The notes: a model not told the origin generated them from the sequence alone. Counted from the stretch's first letter, positions 47,677 to 60,890 are shown. The stretch: DNA of 64,000 nt from Rutidosis leptorrhynchoides (GCF_046630445.1 NC_092335.1:1672001-1736000); one strand, 5' to 3'. Numbers and translations are program-made.

Positions 47677-50054
47677 TGTAGCGACCCGACCAAATCATAT
47701 TTGACGGCGCCGTCTACTTAGGTCCCGTTACGTGGTCATAAGTCGTTAAAACAACGTTTGACCAAAAGATATGTCGCATTCATTTCAAATGTAAAGATTG
47801 TTCGAAGTTTACAAGAATAGTTCCACCACAAGTTACGATACAAAGTTTTAAGTACAAATGAAACTTATGCGACACAATTTGAAAGCAGCCAAAAGACGCT
47901 CCATGTATGCATATATACTCGACATCCAATGCAAGTATCAAAATAATGAGCGGAAGCATGTAACACATATCGTTCAAAGACCTGAGAAAAACATAGAAAT
48001 CTGTCAACGAAAACGTTGGTGAAATCATAGGTTTAAGTAAGTAAGTACAAGTGAACCACAAGATTTGCATCAATGAAATAATAGTAATACATTCCAAAAG
48101 TTTGTTTCACGAGCACCCAATTATCAATGCTTAACATTTCTCCCATTGAACCCCATCACTTAGTGCTAGAACATACACTGTTTCTCGAAAATATATTTCA
48201 TTCGTAAACGGTAGCGAACCGTTTGAATGAGGGTTTGTCAAACCCATATGGATCCATACAACATAAGTTCTCGCTTACACCCGGCAAGTGTAACTAATGA
48301 TAATCGAATTGAGGATTTTGTTCTAAACTCGTATGTAGAATGTTTGTTTGCCTGTACTTGTGTTCACTTAGTAAAGAAATGTTTATGTTTTCTCATCCCA
48401 AATGTAAGTTCAAAAAAGAGTAAAAGTGGGACTATGATCTCACCTTGAGTGCACGAGTAGTAAAGTACTTCAACAAGTAAACGTGTGCAAAGAACAATGC
48501 TAGTCTTGACCTAAACAATAGGTTGTATCAATAACGGTAAGCACGATAGGTCAAAGATGTTCAATTAGTCCTATGGCTCGTTAAGACTCGATCATAATAG
48601 CATGTGAATCAAATTGTCATGTTTCATGCAAGGTACAAGTATAAAAACATGTTAGAACGATTGCACAATTATTTGGTTAAGTTTGATTAAAAGTCAACTT
48701 GGTCGGGTCAAAGTCAACGGAAAAGTCAACGGGGTCGGGTTGGGTATCCGACAATTTTTCTAAGTTATATAATCATATATGAGCATGTTGGCCAAGTTTC
48801 ATGTTAATCGGAGGTCCGTAGCATAGCAAACATTTTTATGTCAAATGACCAAAGCAAACAGCCAGTTTTAGTACAATGGGACGGCGTCCCAAATGGCTAG
48901 ACGGCGTCCCACAATGAAGGGTGGGACGGCGTCCTGATATCCTAGACGGCGTCTAGGTTCAAAAGGTGGGACGGCGTCCCCAGTATCTGGACGGCGTCCT
49001 GATCGGTTCCCAGGCCCTGTTTGCTGTATTCCTCAAATGGACGAACCAAAACACAAACAATCACATTTTATGATCCGCAAACAATTAGAACATGTATTTT
49101 ATATCATCAGAAAGCTCTTTCGACGAGGAACGCAACTAAGCACTTTTCATCAAGCAAAAACATCATATACTATAACCGAAATCCCGCCAAGTGATCAATA
49201 GAGGTTTATTTTCAAGTTTCAAGTTTATCAATTGCAATTTAAGTTTCGGGAATCCAATTTATACATATGATATGCCGTTTTGAAGGTAATGAAACATGTA
49301 ATACAACTAAACACTTATCAATAACATTAACAAGCATTCAACGCATCAAAAGTTCGTTTTAAGAGTTGTCAACCCTAACCAAAAGTTCACAAAATCAATA
49401 ATCGCGTTTATGAAGTTTCTTTAATCAATCTATACATCAAAATGAAGCTAATGATACTAGTAACACTTTTAAAACATGCACATTAACAATCTAATAACAT
49501 TTGATCATCCAAAATCAAGGATTTAGCAAGAAATTTTCATAATGAACTAGTTACACAAAAAACAACAAATCGAGCATACAAATTACATACACGACATCAC
49601 AATGAGCCATAGACACTAATTAACATACTTTTAAGTCAAGAACACAAATTTAAAGAAAACTAGTGTTTTAGAAATGTTACCCAAACGAGATGAAGTTGGT
49701 ACCAAAATGAAGAGGATGAAGAGAGGATCACGAATATGTAATTTATTTTGTTGTAAGCCTCCTAGATCGAATTTAGATGATGATTGAATGAATTTGGAAA
49801 TTGGGTGTGTTCTTGCTAGAGAGAAAGAGAGAGAGAGAGAGAGAGATGGTTGAATGGTGGTGATTGGGGTGGACTAGGTGACCTAGTCAACTAGTTTGCC
49901 CCGTGTCAATTTTAGTCCCTCGAGTTTGTAGTCGGGTGCGGAAAATACCTAAACGGAATATTTAAAACGCGTATTAACGGGAGATGTTATAAACATATAA
50001 CGGAGTTTAAATTAGTATAACGGAAAAGAAAACGGAAAAAGGCGGGATGTTACA
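47677..50054 (-). repeat. 3' LTR of gypsy C
   Basis: 2378 bp; on the plus strand TGTAGCGACCCG to GGGATGTTACA. Contains six GACGGCGTC dyads at 48878-49003. Confidence 0.96.
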
Positions 50055-50089
50055 TTACCTACTCCTTAAAAGAAATTTCGTCCCGAAAT
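50055..50089 (-). promoter_or_regulatory. polypurine-tract region of gypsy C
   Basis: On the minus strand TTAAGGAGTAGGTAA stands directly before the 3' LTR (TGTAACATCCC). The preceding TTTCGGGACGAAATTT is shared with elements A and B. Confidence 0.7.
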
Positions 50090-53000
50090 TTAAGTAGGCG
50101 TAGTAGTCGTTGTTTCTTCCTCGAGATCTTGCGTTTCCGAATTCACGAATAGATGAGGATACTTCCTTTGCATTTGATCTTGTCTTTCCCAAGTAAACTC
50201 GGGTCCCCTTTTGGCGTTCCAACGGACTTTAACAATCGGGATTCGGCCTTGTTTCAATGTCTTGACGGAGGTGTCCACAATTTCAACCGGTTCCTCCACG
50301 AAATGAAGTTTGTCATCAATGGTACGCTCCTCGAGAGGAATGACGATATCGGGTTTGGCAAGACACTTTTTCAAGTTGGATACATGGAAAGTAGGATGAA
50401 CGGAGCTCAATTGAGGCGGAAGATCTAAACGATAAGCAACGGTTCCAATACGCTCCAAGATTTCGAAAGGACCAATATACCGCGGATTTAGCTTCCCGCG
50501 TTTCCCAAAACGGATTACACCCTTCCAAGGTGCGACTTTTAACATTACTCGATCACCGACTTGAAATTCAAGATCGTTGCGTCGTTTGTCGGTATAGCTC
50601 TTTTGACGACTTCGGGCCGTCCTAAGCCTATCTCGGATTTGAATGATTTTCTCGGTGGTTTCGTGAATGAGTTCGGGTCTGGTGATTTGCACGTCGCCTA
50701 CCTCGGCCCAACAAAGAGGTGAACGACATTTGCGGCCATATAGCGCTTCAAAAGGTGCGGCTTTAATACTCGCGTGATAACTATTGTTATAAGAGAACTC
50801 GGCGAGAGGTAAGTGCTTGTCCCAAGCTTTTTCGAAATCAACCACGCAAGCTCGTAACATGTCTTCTAAGGTTTGAATTGTACGTTCGCTTTGTCCATCG
50901 GTTTGAGGATGATATGCGGTGCTCATGTCTAAACGCGTTCCCAACGCTTCTTGCAATGTACGCCAAAATCTAGAAACGAAACGGCCATCTCGGTCGGAGA
51001 TAATTGATAAAGGTACACCGTGTCGGGCTACGATCTCCTTAATGTAAAGTTGTGCAAGTTTTTCCATTTTGTCTGTTTCTTTCATGGCAAGGAAGTGTGC
51101 GGATTTGGTGAGACGGTCAACAATAACCCAAATGGTATCATAACCGCCCGTCGTTTTTGGTAGCTTGGTGATAAAATTCATCGTTATCCTTTCCCACTTC
51201 CATTGCGGGATCTCGGGTTGTTGAAGTAATCCGGATGGTCTTTGGTGTTCGGCTTTGACTTTGGAACATGTCAAACACTTGGAAACATAAGTAGCTACGT
51301 CCCTTTTGATGTTCGGCCACCAATATAGTTGTTTAAGGTCGTGGTACATCTTATTGGCACCGGGGTGAATCGAGTATCGTGACTTATGGGCTTCATCTAA
51401 AATAAGGCTTCGTAGGTCCCCATAACTAGGCACCCAAATCCTTCCGGCGTAATATCGGAGTCCGGTCTCCCTAATTTCGAATCGAGAGACGAGAATGTTT
51501 AAGAGCTCGTGTAAAAGGTTTTCATCCTTGAGAGCCTCATCTTGGGCTACCCGAATTTGGCTATTAAGGTTGGTGTGAATGGTGATGTTTAAAGCTCGGA
51601 CACGAAGAGGCACCGCTCTTTCTTTTCGACTTAAGGCATCGGCTACTACGTTTGCCTTCCCGGGATGGTAACGAAGCTCGCAATCGTAATCGTTCAAAGT
51701 TTCAATCCACCGTCGTTGTCTCATGTTTAGTTGCTTTTGATCGAAAATGTGTTGGAGACTTTTGTGGTCGGTAAAGATAGTACTCCTGGTTCCATAAAGA
51801 TAGTGTCTCCACATTTTAAGTGCAAAGACGACGGCTCCGAGTTCGAGATCATGCGTCGTGTAGTTTCGTTCATGAATTTTGAGTTGTCGAGAAGCATAAG
51901 CAATGACTTTCGTTCGTTGCATCAATACACACCCAAAACCATGTTTCGAGGCATCGCAATATACAACAAAGTCATCATTGCCTTCGGGAAGTGACAAGAT
52001 AGGAGCGGTGGTTAGCTTCGTTTTCAAGATTTGAAACGCGGATTCTTGCTCGGTCGCCCAAATGAATTTCTTTCCTTTGTGAGTTAATGCGGTTAGAGGA
52101 CGTGCAACCAAAGAGAAATTTTCGATGAATCTACGATAGTACCCGGCGAGACCCAAGAATTGACGAATGTGAGTAGGAGTAGTAGGAGTCTCCCATTTAC
52201 TAATGGCTTCGATCTTCGTGGGATCGACTTTAATACCTTGATCACTTACAACATGACCAAGAAATTGAACTTCCTTCAACCAAAATTCACACTTGGAGAA
52301 TTTGGCATAAAGTCGTTCTTGTCTCAAGAGTTCAAGCACAAGTCGGAGATGTTGTTCGTGCTCTTCTTCATTTTTAGAATAGATCAATATATCATCGATG
52401 AACACAATAACGAATTTATCGAGATACGGTTTGCACACGCGGTTCATAAGATCCATGAACACCGCCGGTGCGTTAGTGAGACCAAATGGCATGACAAGGA
52501 ATTCATAACTACCGTAACGAGTCCGGAAAGCGGTTTTGGAGACATCTTCTCCCTTAACCCTTAATTGATGATAACCCGAGCGGAGATCGATTTTCGAATA
52601 TACACAAGACCCTTGTAGTTGATCAAAGAGGTCATCGATGCGAGGAAGAGGATATCGGTTCTTAACCGTCAATTTATTTAGTTCACGATAATCAATGCAC
52701 ATTCGTAGGGATCCGTCTTTCTTTTTAACAAACAAAATCGGAGCGCCCCAAGATGAATGGCTAGGTTGGATAAAACCACGATCAAGTAGTTCTTGGATTT
52801 GACTTTGCAATTCTTGCATTTCGGATGGGGCGAGTCTATATGGTGCACGTGCTACGGGTGCGGCTCCCGGAATAAGATCGATTTGGAATTCAACCGGTCG
52901 ATGAGGTGGAAGACCCGGCAATTCATCGGGAAATACATCGGAATAGTCACTAACAATTGGCACATCATCGATATGCTTATCATCGGACTCGACTTTCTTA

Positions 53001-54559
53001 ACGTGGGCAAGGATCGCAAAACAACCCTTACGGAGCAGTTTTCTAACTTTAAGGCACGAAACGAGGTTGAGTCTGGTGCAACTCTTATCGCCATAAACAA
53101 TCAAATGTTCACCATTCTCGATAGGAATTCGGATTGCGTTAAGATCACAAAGGATGTGAGATTTTGTTTTGACTAACCAATTCATACCGATTATTACATC
53201 AAAGCTTCCTAGTTCCATGGGTATCAAGTCAATTTCAAATTCCTTACCCAAAATGTTTAACGTACACCCCCGGTAATATGTGTCGGCACTTAATAGTTTC
53301 CCGTTAGCCACTTCAATGGTATAAGTGGTATCTAATGGAAGAGGTGGAGTGTTAAAAGAATGAGTCAAAGTCTTGGATACAAAGCATTTATCGGCACCCG
53401 AATCGAATAAGCAAGAGACATAAGAATTGTTGAGAAGAAACGTACCCGTGACTAGTTCAGTGTCATCCCGGGCTTCCTCGGTGTTGATGTTGAAAGCTCG
53501 ACCGCGCGTATTGGTGTTATCTTTCCTTTTCGGGCATGCATTTCTATAATGACCCGTTTGGCCACATTCGTAACAAGTGCCCGTCTTTGGTGCATTGGGC
53601 CACTTTCGAGCGACGGGAGTGGCACTTTTACAATCGTTGGCCTTATGACCAATTCCTTGGCACCGATGGCAAATTAGCTTACTACATTCGCCAAAGTGAT
53701 GTTTGTTGCATTTGTTGCAAAAAGGTAGATTCCCGGCATAACCCTTCTTGCCGTCGGAAGTGAAAGATTTCTTGGCAAAGTTGTTGTTGCTTGATTGGGG
53801 AGCTTCCCATTTTCTTTTGTTGCCGCCCGATTTATCCTCGGCCTTAGGTGCCAGAACTACGATTTCGTCAACCGTTTCTATCAATTTGCAGGCCATGTTC
53901 AAGGCTTCTTGATGATTAGTGGATTTGGATGACATTACTCCGTGTTTGATACTCTTTGGAAGACCATCCATGTAAAGTTCAACCCTTAAAGCTTCGGGGT
54001 TCACAAGATTTGGGCACATCAAGGCTAGTTCGGAAAATCGTTGATTATAAGCCTTGAGATCATTTCCGATCGCCTTTAAAGTTCTTAGCTCTTGTTCGAG
54101 CCTTCGGGTTTCTTCACGAGGGAAATATTCGACAATCATCTTTTCCCTCAAGTCGGCCCAAGAGAGGGCGTGAGCTTCATCGGTACCCACCGATTGTACA
54201 TAAGTATTCCACCATGTAAGAGCGACACCGGCGAAGGTGTGAGTGGAGTATTTGACCTTGTCTTGGTCCCGACAACCGCTTATGCTAAAGACGGCTTCCG
54301 TTTGCTCAAACCATCGGGTGAGCACGACCGGTCCCCCGGTTCCATCAAAAGTGTGAGGTTTGCACCCCATGAAAGCTTTATAGGAGCATCCCTCGTTTGA
54401 GTTTCCGGCTCCATTGTTGTTGTTGTTGTTGTTGTTGTGGTTGTTATTATTATTGTTGTTGGATGAGTGACCGGCCATGGCCGCATCTACGGCGGTGGCT
54501 ATCATCCGTTCGAGAGCTTGTTCGGGAGTTTCATTGCGGCGTACACGACGAGGAGCCAT
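50090..54559 (-). CDS. gag-pol polyprotein of gypsy C
   Basis: One open frame; it is open from 54586 but I choose the ATG at 54559 ([10 protein letters not shown]), matching the gag start of element B, giving about 1489 aa. Domains, counted from 54586: gag with [10 protein letters not shown] (~125), Asn-rich linker, two CCHC zinc knuckles ([28 protein letters not shown]; ~305-350), aspartic protease DSGAD (~392), reverse transcriptase with FIDDILIYS (~728), RNase H YCDASK (~876), integrase zinc-binding part (~1070-1110), DDE-type core with [11 protein letters not shown] (~1228), and a C-terminal chromodomain ([16 protein letters not shown], ~1457). This order defines a Ty3/gypsy chromovirus. 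The chromodomain is thought to steer integration to marked chromatin. Confidence 0.97.
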   Translation of the reverse strand: MAPRRVRRNETPEQALERMIATAVDAAMAGHSSNNNNNNNHNNNNNNNNGAGNSNEGCSYKAFMGCKPHTFDGTGGPVVLTRWFEQTEAVFSISGCRDQDKVKYSTHTFAGVALTWWNTYVQSVGTDEAHALSWADLREKMIVEYFPREETRRLEQELRTLKAIGNDLKAYNQRFSELALMCPNLVNPEALRVELYMDGLPKSIKHGVMSSKSTNHQEALNMACKLIETVDEIVVLAPKAEDKSGGNKRKWEAPQSSNNNFAKKSFTSDGKKGYAGNLPFCNKCNKHHFGECSKLICHRCQGIGHKANDCKSATPVARKWPNAPKTGTCYECGQTGHYRNACPKRKDNTNTRGRAFNINTEEARDDTELVTGTFLLNNSYVSCLFDSGADKCFVSKTLTHSFNTPPLPLDTTYTIEVANGKLLSADTYYRGCTLNILGKEFEIDLIPMELGSFDVIIGMNWLVKTKSHILCDLNAIRIPIENGEHLIVYGDKSCTRLNLVSCLKVRKLLRKGCFAILAHVKKVESDDKHIDDVPIVSDYSDVFPDELPGLPPHRPVEFQIDLIPGAAPVARAPYRLAPSEMQELQSQIQELLDRGFIQPSHSSWGAPILFVKKKDGSLRMCIDYRELNKLTVKNRYPLPRIDDLFDQLQGSCVYSKIDLRSGYHQLRVKGEDVSKTAFRTRYGSYEFLVMPFGLTNAPAVFMDLMNRVCKPYLDKFVIVFIDDILIYSKNEEEHEQHLRLVLELLRQERLYAKFSKCEFWLKEVQFLGHVVSDQGIKVDPTKIEAISKWETPTTPTHIRQFLGLAGYYRRFIENFSLVARPLTALTHKGKKFIWATEQESAFQILKTKLTTAPILSLPEGNDDFVVYCDASKHGFGCVLMQRTKVIAYASRQLKIHERNYTTHDLELGAVVFALKMWRHYLYGTRSTIFTDHKSLQHIFDQKQLNMRQRRWIETLNDYDCELRYHPGKANVVADALSRKERAVPLRVRALNITIHTNLNSQIRVAQDEALKDENLLHELLNILVSRFEIRETGLRYYAGRIWVPSYGDLRSLILDEAHKSRYSIHPGANKMYHDLKQLYWWPNIKRDVATYVSKCLTCSKVKAEHQRPSGLLQQPEIPQWKWERITMNFITKLPKTTGGYDTIWVIVDRLTKSAHFLAMKETDKMEKLAQLYIKEIVARHGVPLSIISDRDGRFVSRFWRTLQEALGTRLDMSTAYHPQTDGQSERTIQTLEDMLRACVVDFEKAWDKHLPLAEFSYNNSYHASIKAAPFEALYGRKCRSPLCWAEVGDVQITRPELIHETTEKIIQIRDRLRTARSRQKSYTDKRRNDLEFQVGDRVMLKVAPWKGVIRFGKRGKLNPRYIGPFEILERIGTVAYRLDLPPQLSSVHPTFHVSNLKKCLAKPDIVIPLEERTIDDKLHFVEEPVEIVDTSVKTLKQGRIPIVKVRWNAKRGPEFTWERQDQMQRKYPHLFVNSETQDLEEETTTTTPT

Positions 54560-54968
54560 TGTTCCTTCAAGACACAAGAATATCATTGATTAGCATTCTC
54601 AATAATACTAACCGTGATATAGAATAAAGATAAAGAGAAGTTTTTCCTTGACTCGCCTTAAATTCTTTATGTCATAATGTCAGAACGTTCATATGAGTCA
54701 CCGTAATATAATCCTGGAAATTATATTACCCTAATTCATATGTGCATTCGACATCATTTCATATAGTCAAGGTGGCGTGTCAATCAAATTAAACAACGTG
54801 AGATTAAGATGAACTAAGAGTAGATATGAGTAGAAGTGTTCGAGTATAAATGCACAAGTAGTCAAGTAATTCCTACTTCAAGTCTATATGCCGGTTGTAG
54901 TCTAGACTCACCAATGTACCCTATGACTCGGGGTTGACACTAATGAACTCTAAATCCCTACAACCAAC

Positions 54969-54980
54969 GCTCTGATACCA
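54969..54980 (-). promoter_or_regulatory. primer binding site of gypsy C
   Basis: Plus strand GCTCTGATACCA, i.e. TGGTATCAGAGC on the coding strand, two bases from the 5' LTR: initiator tRNA-Met type. Confidence 0.93.
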
Positions 54981-54982
54981 TC

Positions 54983-57355
54983 TGTAGCGACCCGACCAAA
55001 TCATATTTGACGGCGCCGTCTACTTAGGTCCCGTTACGTGGTCATAAGTCTTTAAAACAACGTTTGACCAAAAGATATGTCGCATTCATTTCAAATGTAA
55101 AGATTGTTCGAAGTTTACAAGAATAGTTCCACCACAAGTTACGATACAAAGTTTTAAGTACAAATGAAACTTATGCGACACAATTTGAAAGTAGCCAAAA
55201 GACGCTCCATGTATGCATATATACTCGACATCCAATGCATGTATCAAAATAATGAGCGGAAGCATGTAACACATATCGTTCAAAGACCTGAGAAAAACAT
55301 AGAAATCTGTCAACGAAAACGTTGGTGAAATCATAGGTTTAAGTAAGTAAGTACAAGTGAACCACAATATTTGCATCAATGAAATAATAGTAATACATTC
55401 CAAAAGTTTGTTTCACGAGCACCCAATTATCAATGCTTAACATTTCTCCCATTGAACCCCATCACTTAGTGCTAGAACATACACTGTTTCTCGAAAATAT
55501 ATTTCATTCGTAAACGGTAGCGAACCGTTTGAATGAGGGTTTGTCAAACCCATATGGATCCATACAACATAAGTTCTCGCTTACACCCGGCAAGTGTAAC
55601 TAATGATAATCGAATTGAGGATTTTGTTCTAAACTCGTATGTAGAATGTTTGTTTGCCTGTACTTGTGTTCACTTAGTAAAGAAATGTTTATGTTTTCTC
55701 ATCCCAAATGTAAGTTCAAAAAAGAGTAAAAGTGGGACTATGATCTCACCTTGAGTGCACGAGTAGTAAAGTACTTCAACAAGTAAACGTGTGCAAAGAA
55801 CAATGCTAGTCTTGACCTAAACAATAGGTTGTATCAATAACGGTAAGCACGATAGGTCAAAGATGTTCAATTAGTCCTATGGCTCGTTAAGACTCGATCA
55901 TAATAGCATGTGAATCAAATTGTCATGTTTCATGCAAGGTACAAGTATAAAAACATGTTAGAACGATTGCACAATTATTTGGTTAAGTTTGATTAAAAGT
56001 CAACTTGGTCGGGTCAAAGTCAACGGAAAAGTCAACGGGGTCGGGTTGGGTATCCGACAATTTTTCTAAGTTATATAATCATATATGAGCATATTGGCCA
56101 AGTTTCATGTTAATCGGAGGTCCGTAGCATAGCAAACATTTTTATGTTAAATGACCAAAGCAAACAGCCAGTTTTAGTACAATGGGACGGCGTCCCAAAT
56201 GGCTAGACGGCGTCCCACAATGAAGGGTGGGACGGCCTCCTGATATCCTAGACGGCGTCTAGGTTCAAAAGGTGGGACGGCGTCCCCAGTATCTGGACGG
56301 CGTCCTGATCGGTTCCCAGGCCCTGTTTGCTGTATTCCTCAAATGGACGAACCAAAACACAAACAATCACATTTTATGATCCGCAAACAATTAGAACATG
56401 TATTTTATATCATCGGAAAGCTCTTTCGACGAGGAACGCAACTAAGCACTTTTCATCAAGCAAAAACATCATATACTATAACCGAAATCCCGCCAAGTGA
56501 TCAATAGAGGTTTATTTTCAAGTTTCAAGTTTATCAATTGCAATTTAAGTTTCGGGAATCCAATTTATACATATGATATGCCGTTTTGAAGGTAATGAAA
56601 CATGTAATACAACTAAACACTTATCAATAACATTAACAAGCATTCAACGCATCAAAAGTTCATTTTAAGAGTTGTCAACCCTAACCAAAAGTTTACAAAA
56701 TCAATAATCGCGTTTATGAAGTTTCTTTAATCAATCTATACATCAAAATGAAGCTAATGATACTAGTAACACTTTTAAAACATGCACATTAACAATCTAA
56801 TAACATTTGATCATCCAAAATCAAGGATTTAGCAAGAAATTTTCATAATGAACTAGTTACACCAAAAACAACAAATCGAGCATACAAATTACATACACGA
56901 CATCACAATGAGCCATAGACACTAATTAACATACTTTTAAGTCAAGAACACAAATTTAAAGAAAACTAGTGTTTTAGAAATGTTACCCAAACGAGATGAA
57001 GTTGGTACCAAAATGAAGAGGATGAAGAGAGGATCACGAATATGTAATTTATTTTGTTGTAAGCCTCCTAGATCGAATTTAGATGATGATTGAATGAATT
57101 TGAAAATTGGGTGTGTTCTTGCTAGAGAGAAAGAGAGAGAGAGAGATGGTTGAATGGTGGTGATTGGGGTGGACTAGGTGACCTAGTCAACTAGTTTGCC
57201 CCGTGTCAATTTTAGTCCCTCGAGTTTGTAGTCGGGTGCGGAAAATACCTAAACGGAATATTTAAAACGCGTATTAACGGGAGATGTTATAAACATATAA
57301 CGGAGTTTAAATTAGTATAACGGAAAAGAAAATGGAAAAAAGGCGGGATGTTACA
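54983..57355 (-). repeat. 5' LTR of gypsy C
   Basis: 2373 bp, matching 47677-50054 with few differences; dyad cluster at 56183-56309. Confidence 0.96.
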
Positions 57356-57485
57356 GATATGTGCAACATATTATGAGGTTTATTTATCATATTGAATATA
57401 TCACAACCCTTTGTGGTTTATCTAATATTGTTTGCTTTCTAATCAACCTAACAAATACTTTATCAAATTCTGACATTTCATAAAA

Positions 57486-57512
57486 CCCGCGAAATCGCGG
57501 GTCTTTAACTAG
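57486..57512 (+). other. outer Helitron 3' terminus of H2
   Basis: Palindrome CCCGCGAAATCGCGGG, TCTTTAA, CTAG, then T. Complete Helitron 3' signature of the same family as H1. Confidence 0.8.
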
Positions 57513-57557
57513 TTTAGTTTTAAAATAAGGATAGGTAATCGTATCTTATTTTCCTTG

Positions 57558-57735
57558 GACAAAATTACGCTCGTCGTCCCTGAACTTGTATTCAGCCTTC
57601 TCAAGTCATCCTTAAACTTTTTTTTCTGCTGGCGTCGTCCCTGAACTTGTACTTTGTAACTACGGTCGTCCCTCCTTCTATATTCCGTCCAATTTCTCTG
57701 TTAAACTGACTCATGTGCGAATCATGTGAGGGTAT
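57558..57735 (+). repeat. MULE left inverted end
   Basis: Contains two GTCGTCCCTGAACTTGTA units about 60 bp apart and is mirrored at 60700-60881. Confidence 0.85.
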
Positions 57736-60152
57736 TTCAGTCTTTTTAAATCTTTTATTCCCTTTAGTACTGATTGGGCGTAATTTTTTCTTTAAATCTA
57801 ATTTTTATCTTTTTTCACATCTTTCTCTCCACTCTCTCTTATATTGCAAAACCCATATAAAACAAAAAAATTTCCAATGCAGGAAGTCACCTAAACTGAT
57901 GGAAGATGCTGAATGGCAATTAAAGTAAAAACACTTCAAATTCAAAAGGGCAAATTGCCTAAAAAGTTAACATAAAAGCATAATTTTAATGAAATTGGGT
58001 CTACTGGGTTTCAAGAAATTAGTGGGTTTCAAGAAATGCCATTAAAATGTTTGCGAGCTTACCAGATCTAAATCAAAACAAGCTACCTATTTCTTGAATC
58101 CATTATCCTATAATATAACAACAAAAGGTGTTGGATGTAGTTTCCTTTAAAAATTTTCTGCCCAAAATGTAGTTTTGACCTTATGATTTGAGTGAATCTT
58201 TAGGTGTAAATGGGCCCCACGTGTTGTATGGTTTGGTATGGCACATGTATTATTATTTGTTTAAAAAAAACCCATAAAACTTGTGATATTATCACATAAC
58301 AATAAATAAATACAAATATCATACTCATAGCAAACATCACTAACAACTACAGTACAACCTTAGAAGAACCAAAAGCTAGCCAACCAAAAAAAGCGCCCTG
58401 AGCATCAACCATGAGGGGACATCACAAGATTCGAAATTGTGAAATCTTTAGATTTGTAAAAGTTGATTTTTAAACGAATTAATTCAGTTACATGCTAATT
58501 TGCAGCATAAGAATGTATGCTTTATATAATTTAGACATAATTTATGAGGTTACAATGAAGATTTAAAAGCGTGAGATTAGGTTTTGTGTTAACCAATGTT
58601 TTTGCAGGTACAGAGATGGGAAGAAGATGACTCGGTTTTTTATAAAATGATTCTTTTGATACCTCCTAATATTATAGATCCGACTAATTTAGTCCTCAAC
58701 TCCTTTTAATTTATTAAATAACCTCCTCATTTTAGAAGTTGTGTAATATAATTTGAGTTTTTCTAGCCATTAAGCCATAGTCTATGCTTAAGAAATTAAA
58801 TGAAGTTTAAATAATGGTACATTAAAGTTAGTAAAGTAGTTATTAGAAGTGGTTATCAAGAAGATAAAAGTATATAAAGCATGTCTTAATATTTTAAGTA
58901 TTGCCCTTAGAGCTATATTCACAAAAACTCATATAATCTTACTTTGTATCTATTCAAAAGGGCTAAAACAAAGTACATGAAAAATTTGTTATGATTTTTT
59001 TTATTATTCGTCGATCTAAATAAACATGCATTTTAGTTATAAGTTTTTCTCACTATGACTCTTCCATCTAATATATTTTGAAATAATAGATTTATTACTT
59101 ACAACAAAATGACAACTAACTATAATCATTTATTTGTTTAAGTTTAATTTCAAATATAGTACTATAACTGACATTTACCATTTACTCCGTATCAAATAAA
59201 AGAGTAAAAGTTGATTACTAGACGAATTAATTCATTTATATTAAATAAGTAATAGTCTAATATGAGGAGCGATGACCTCAACAAGACGAATATGCAACAC
59301 TTTTGTTCCAAGAAATGACAAGAAAACTGGCCATGCACTCTCAGTGGTAGAGTTTGAACGTTGGGGTTGGAGGTGCCAAATTTTGTGTAAGTGTGATATG
59401 TTTTTTGCAAGAAAAAACGCTAACTTTGGTGGGAAAAATTGCATATTTTATACACATTTTAAGTGACAATATGAATCCTAATTGTACATCATCTAAGTTA
59501 ATTTCTTAAACTTTAGTTTTAAAATTGATTTCAAGGTATAAATTCCCAAGAGATATGAAAGAATAAGGTAAATTGTTGATGAAAATAAAAAATCTACGCG
59601 ACTTTACCATTTTCATCATATCTTCTTCATACGGACTCCGATTTAGTTGATTCAAAAGCCAAAACGTCCGTAACTCAAAGGGCTACAAAATACCACTACT
59701 TACTGAAACTCTTGAAGAGGCAAGAGCCTCCTCCTGCCCTAATAAAGCTCCGCCCATGTGAACTCCTGTTATGCTTCTCCGCTCATCTTTTGTATAAATA
59801 TCATCAACCCACTAGATCAGATAGCATTTGTTGATAAACTATATCATTCCACTAGATAAAGTACAATATCAATGAATGATCAGTATATGATTGTTCAATG
59901 ATCATAGTATATGATCAGTGCATGTTCATATGTACGTAATTATGCTATAACAATATCGCACCGTTTGCATATCCAACACCGAACAATAAACGTAAACAAA
60001 AACGACATCAACAAACCGAAGCGCGCAGCGAAGCGCGCACCACCTTTTTCTATTTGCATATAAGATTCATTAATGACAACAACCCGTTTCCAAACTTAAA
60101 TCAACCATCGAGTTCATGTAAATCTAAATACAAACTCAAAGGTTTCAAACAT

Positions 60153-60308
60153 CTAGTTTGGAAACATTATTGACTGATTGAAGAAATTAGTTAACGCCAA
60201 AGAAGAAGCCGAAGAGCTGGGACCAATCGACTTAATCATCTGCAAAATCATCTCTTCCACGACCAAATTCCGCTGAACTACGGAGGTGTTAAAACTCTGA
60301 CAAAATCG
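60153..60308 (-). pseudogene. possible captured exon in the MULE
   Basis: 51 open codons ending in a stop, with coding-like composition (VVEEMILQMIKSIGPSS near the middle). No start codon and no recognised family. The nearby GC-rich word GCGCGCAGCGAAGCGCGC (about 60020-60040) is not part of it. Confidence 0.35.
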
Positions 60309-60699
60309 TTAATTCCATCACGACCCGAACTTTTCAGATCCGTAAATATATCTATAATTTTCTATCTCCGATTTGAAATTTAGGGGTGTAAGTTTGGGTA
60401 GATTTTGGGGACTGGGATAAAAATTCACATTGAGGGTGATGGGTTGAAAAAGTTAGTGACGGTGTACGTCGGTGGCTTAAACATAAACAGACCACGAATA
60501 ATTGTTAATGCTTTTTTGTGTTTATATTCAAAGTTAGATGCCTTTAATTTTAAAAAATTAAAGAAGGTGGAGATGAGAAGAGATGAAATGGGATCTGAAA
60601 AAGAATAAAGAGAAAAGAAATGAGTTTTAAAAGAGAAAAATAAAAAAGAAGATAAAAGATAAAACTAAATTAAATTATTTTGGAAATTTATAAAAATAT

Positions 60700-60881
60700 T
60701 GAAACACCCTCACATGATTCGCACATGATTCAGTTTAACAGAGAAATTGGACATAATATAGACAGAGGGACGACCGGAGTTACAAAGTACAAGTTCAGGG
60801 ACGACGTTAGCAGAAAAAAAAGTTTAAGGATGGCGTGAGAAGGCTGGATACAAGTTCAGGGACGACGAGCGTAATTTTGTC
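60700..60881 (-). repeat. MULE right inverted end
   Basis: Reverse complement of 57558-57735 with scattered differences. Confidence 0.85.
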
Positions 60882-60890
60882 TTTTCCTTG

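Larger units (their letters stand above)
47677..57355 (-). mobile_element. Ty3/gypsy chromovirus element C, looks whole (Tekay/Del-like)
   Basis: 9.68 kb, coding on the minus strand. LTRs at 54983-57355 (5' in its own orientation) and 47677-50054 (3'), both about 2.37 kb and near-identical by eye. GATAT flanks both ends (47672-47676 and 57356-57360). It has an initiator tRNA-Met primer site, one uninterrupted gag-pol frame and a polypurine tract. It looks whole and is a recent insertion into Helitron H2. Confidence 0.97.
43251..57512 (+). mobile_element. Helitron H2, same family as H1, split by gypsy C
   Basis: Start TCACTATATACATT preceded by A; the following TATACATTAAAAGAGA and CACCATTAGAT blocks match the 5' end of H1. 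The interior telomere-like array and its flank, and the 3' region up to the palindrome at 47268-47283, are also homologous to H1. The outermost 3' end is a palindrome (57486-57501), TCTTTAA, CTAG (57509-57512) and T. Without gypsy C it is about 4.6 kb. No Rep/helicase frame. The exact 5' border is uncertain by tens of bases. Confidence 0.72.
57558..60881. mobile_element. Mutator-like element (MULE), non-autonomous
   Basis: Long inverted ends of about 180 bp (57558-57735 and about 60700-60881) starting GACAAAATTACGCTCGTCG. Perfect 9-bp target duplication TTTTCCTTG at 57549-57557 and 60882-60890. Long inverted ends plus a 9-bp duplication are the MULE signature. No transposase frame is seen. 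An exon-like piece on the minus strand at 60153-60308 suggests a Pack-MULE type capture. Confidence 0.9.

Noticed and set aside
48227-48448. 73-codon frame repeated at 55533-55754 and 105-codon frames at 47780 and 55086
   Set aside because: They lie inside the two LTRs of gypsy C and are duplicated with them; no domain.
52160-52564. 134-codon plus frame within gypsy C
   Set aside because: Antisense shadow of the reverse transcriptase region.
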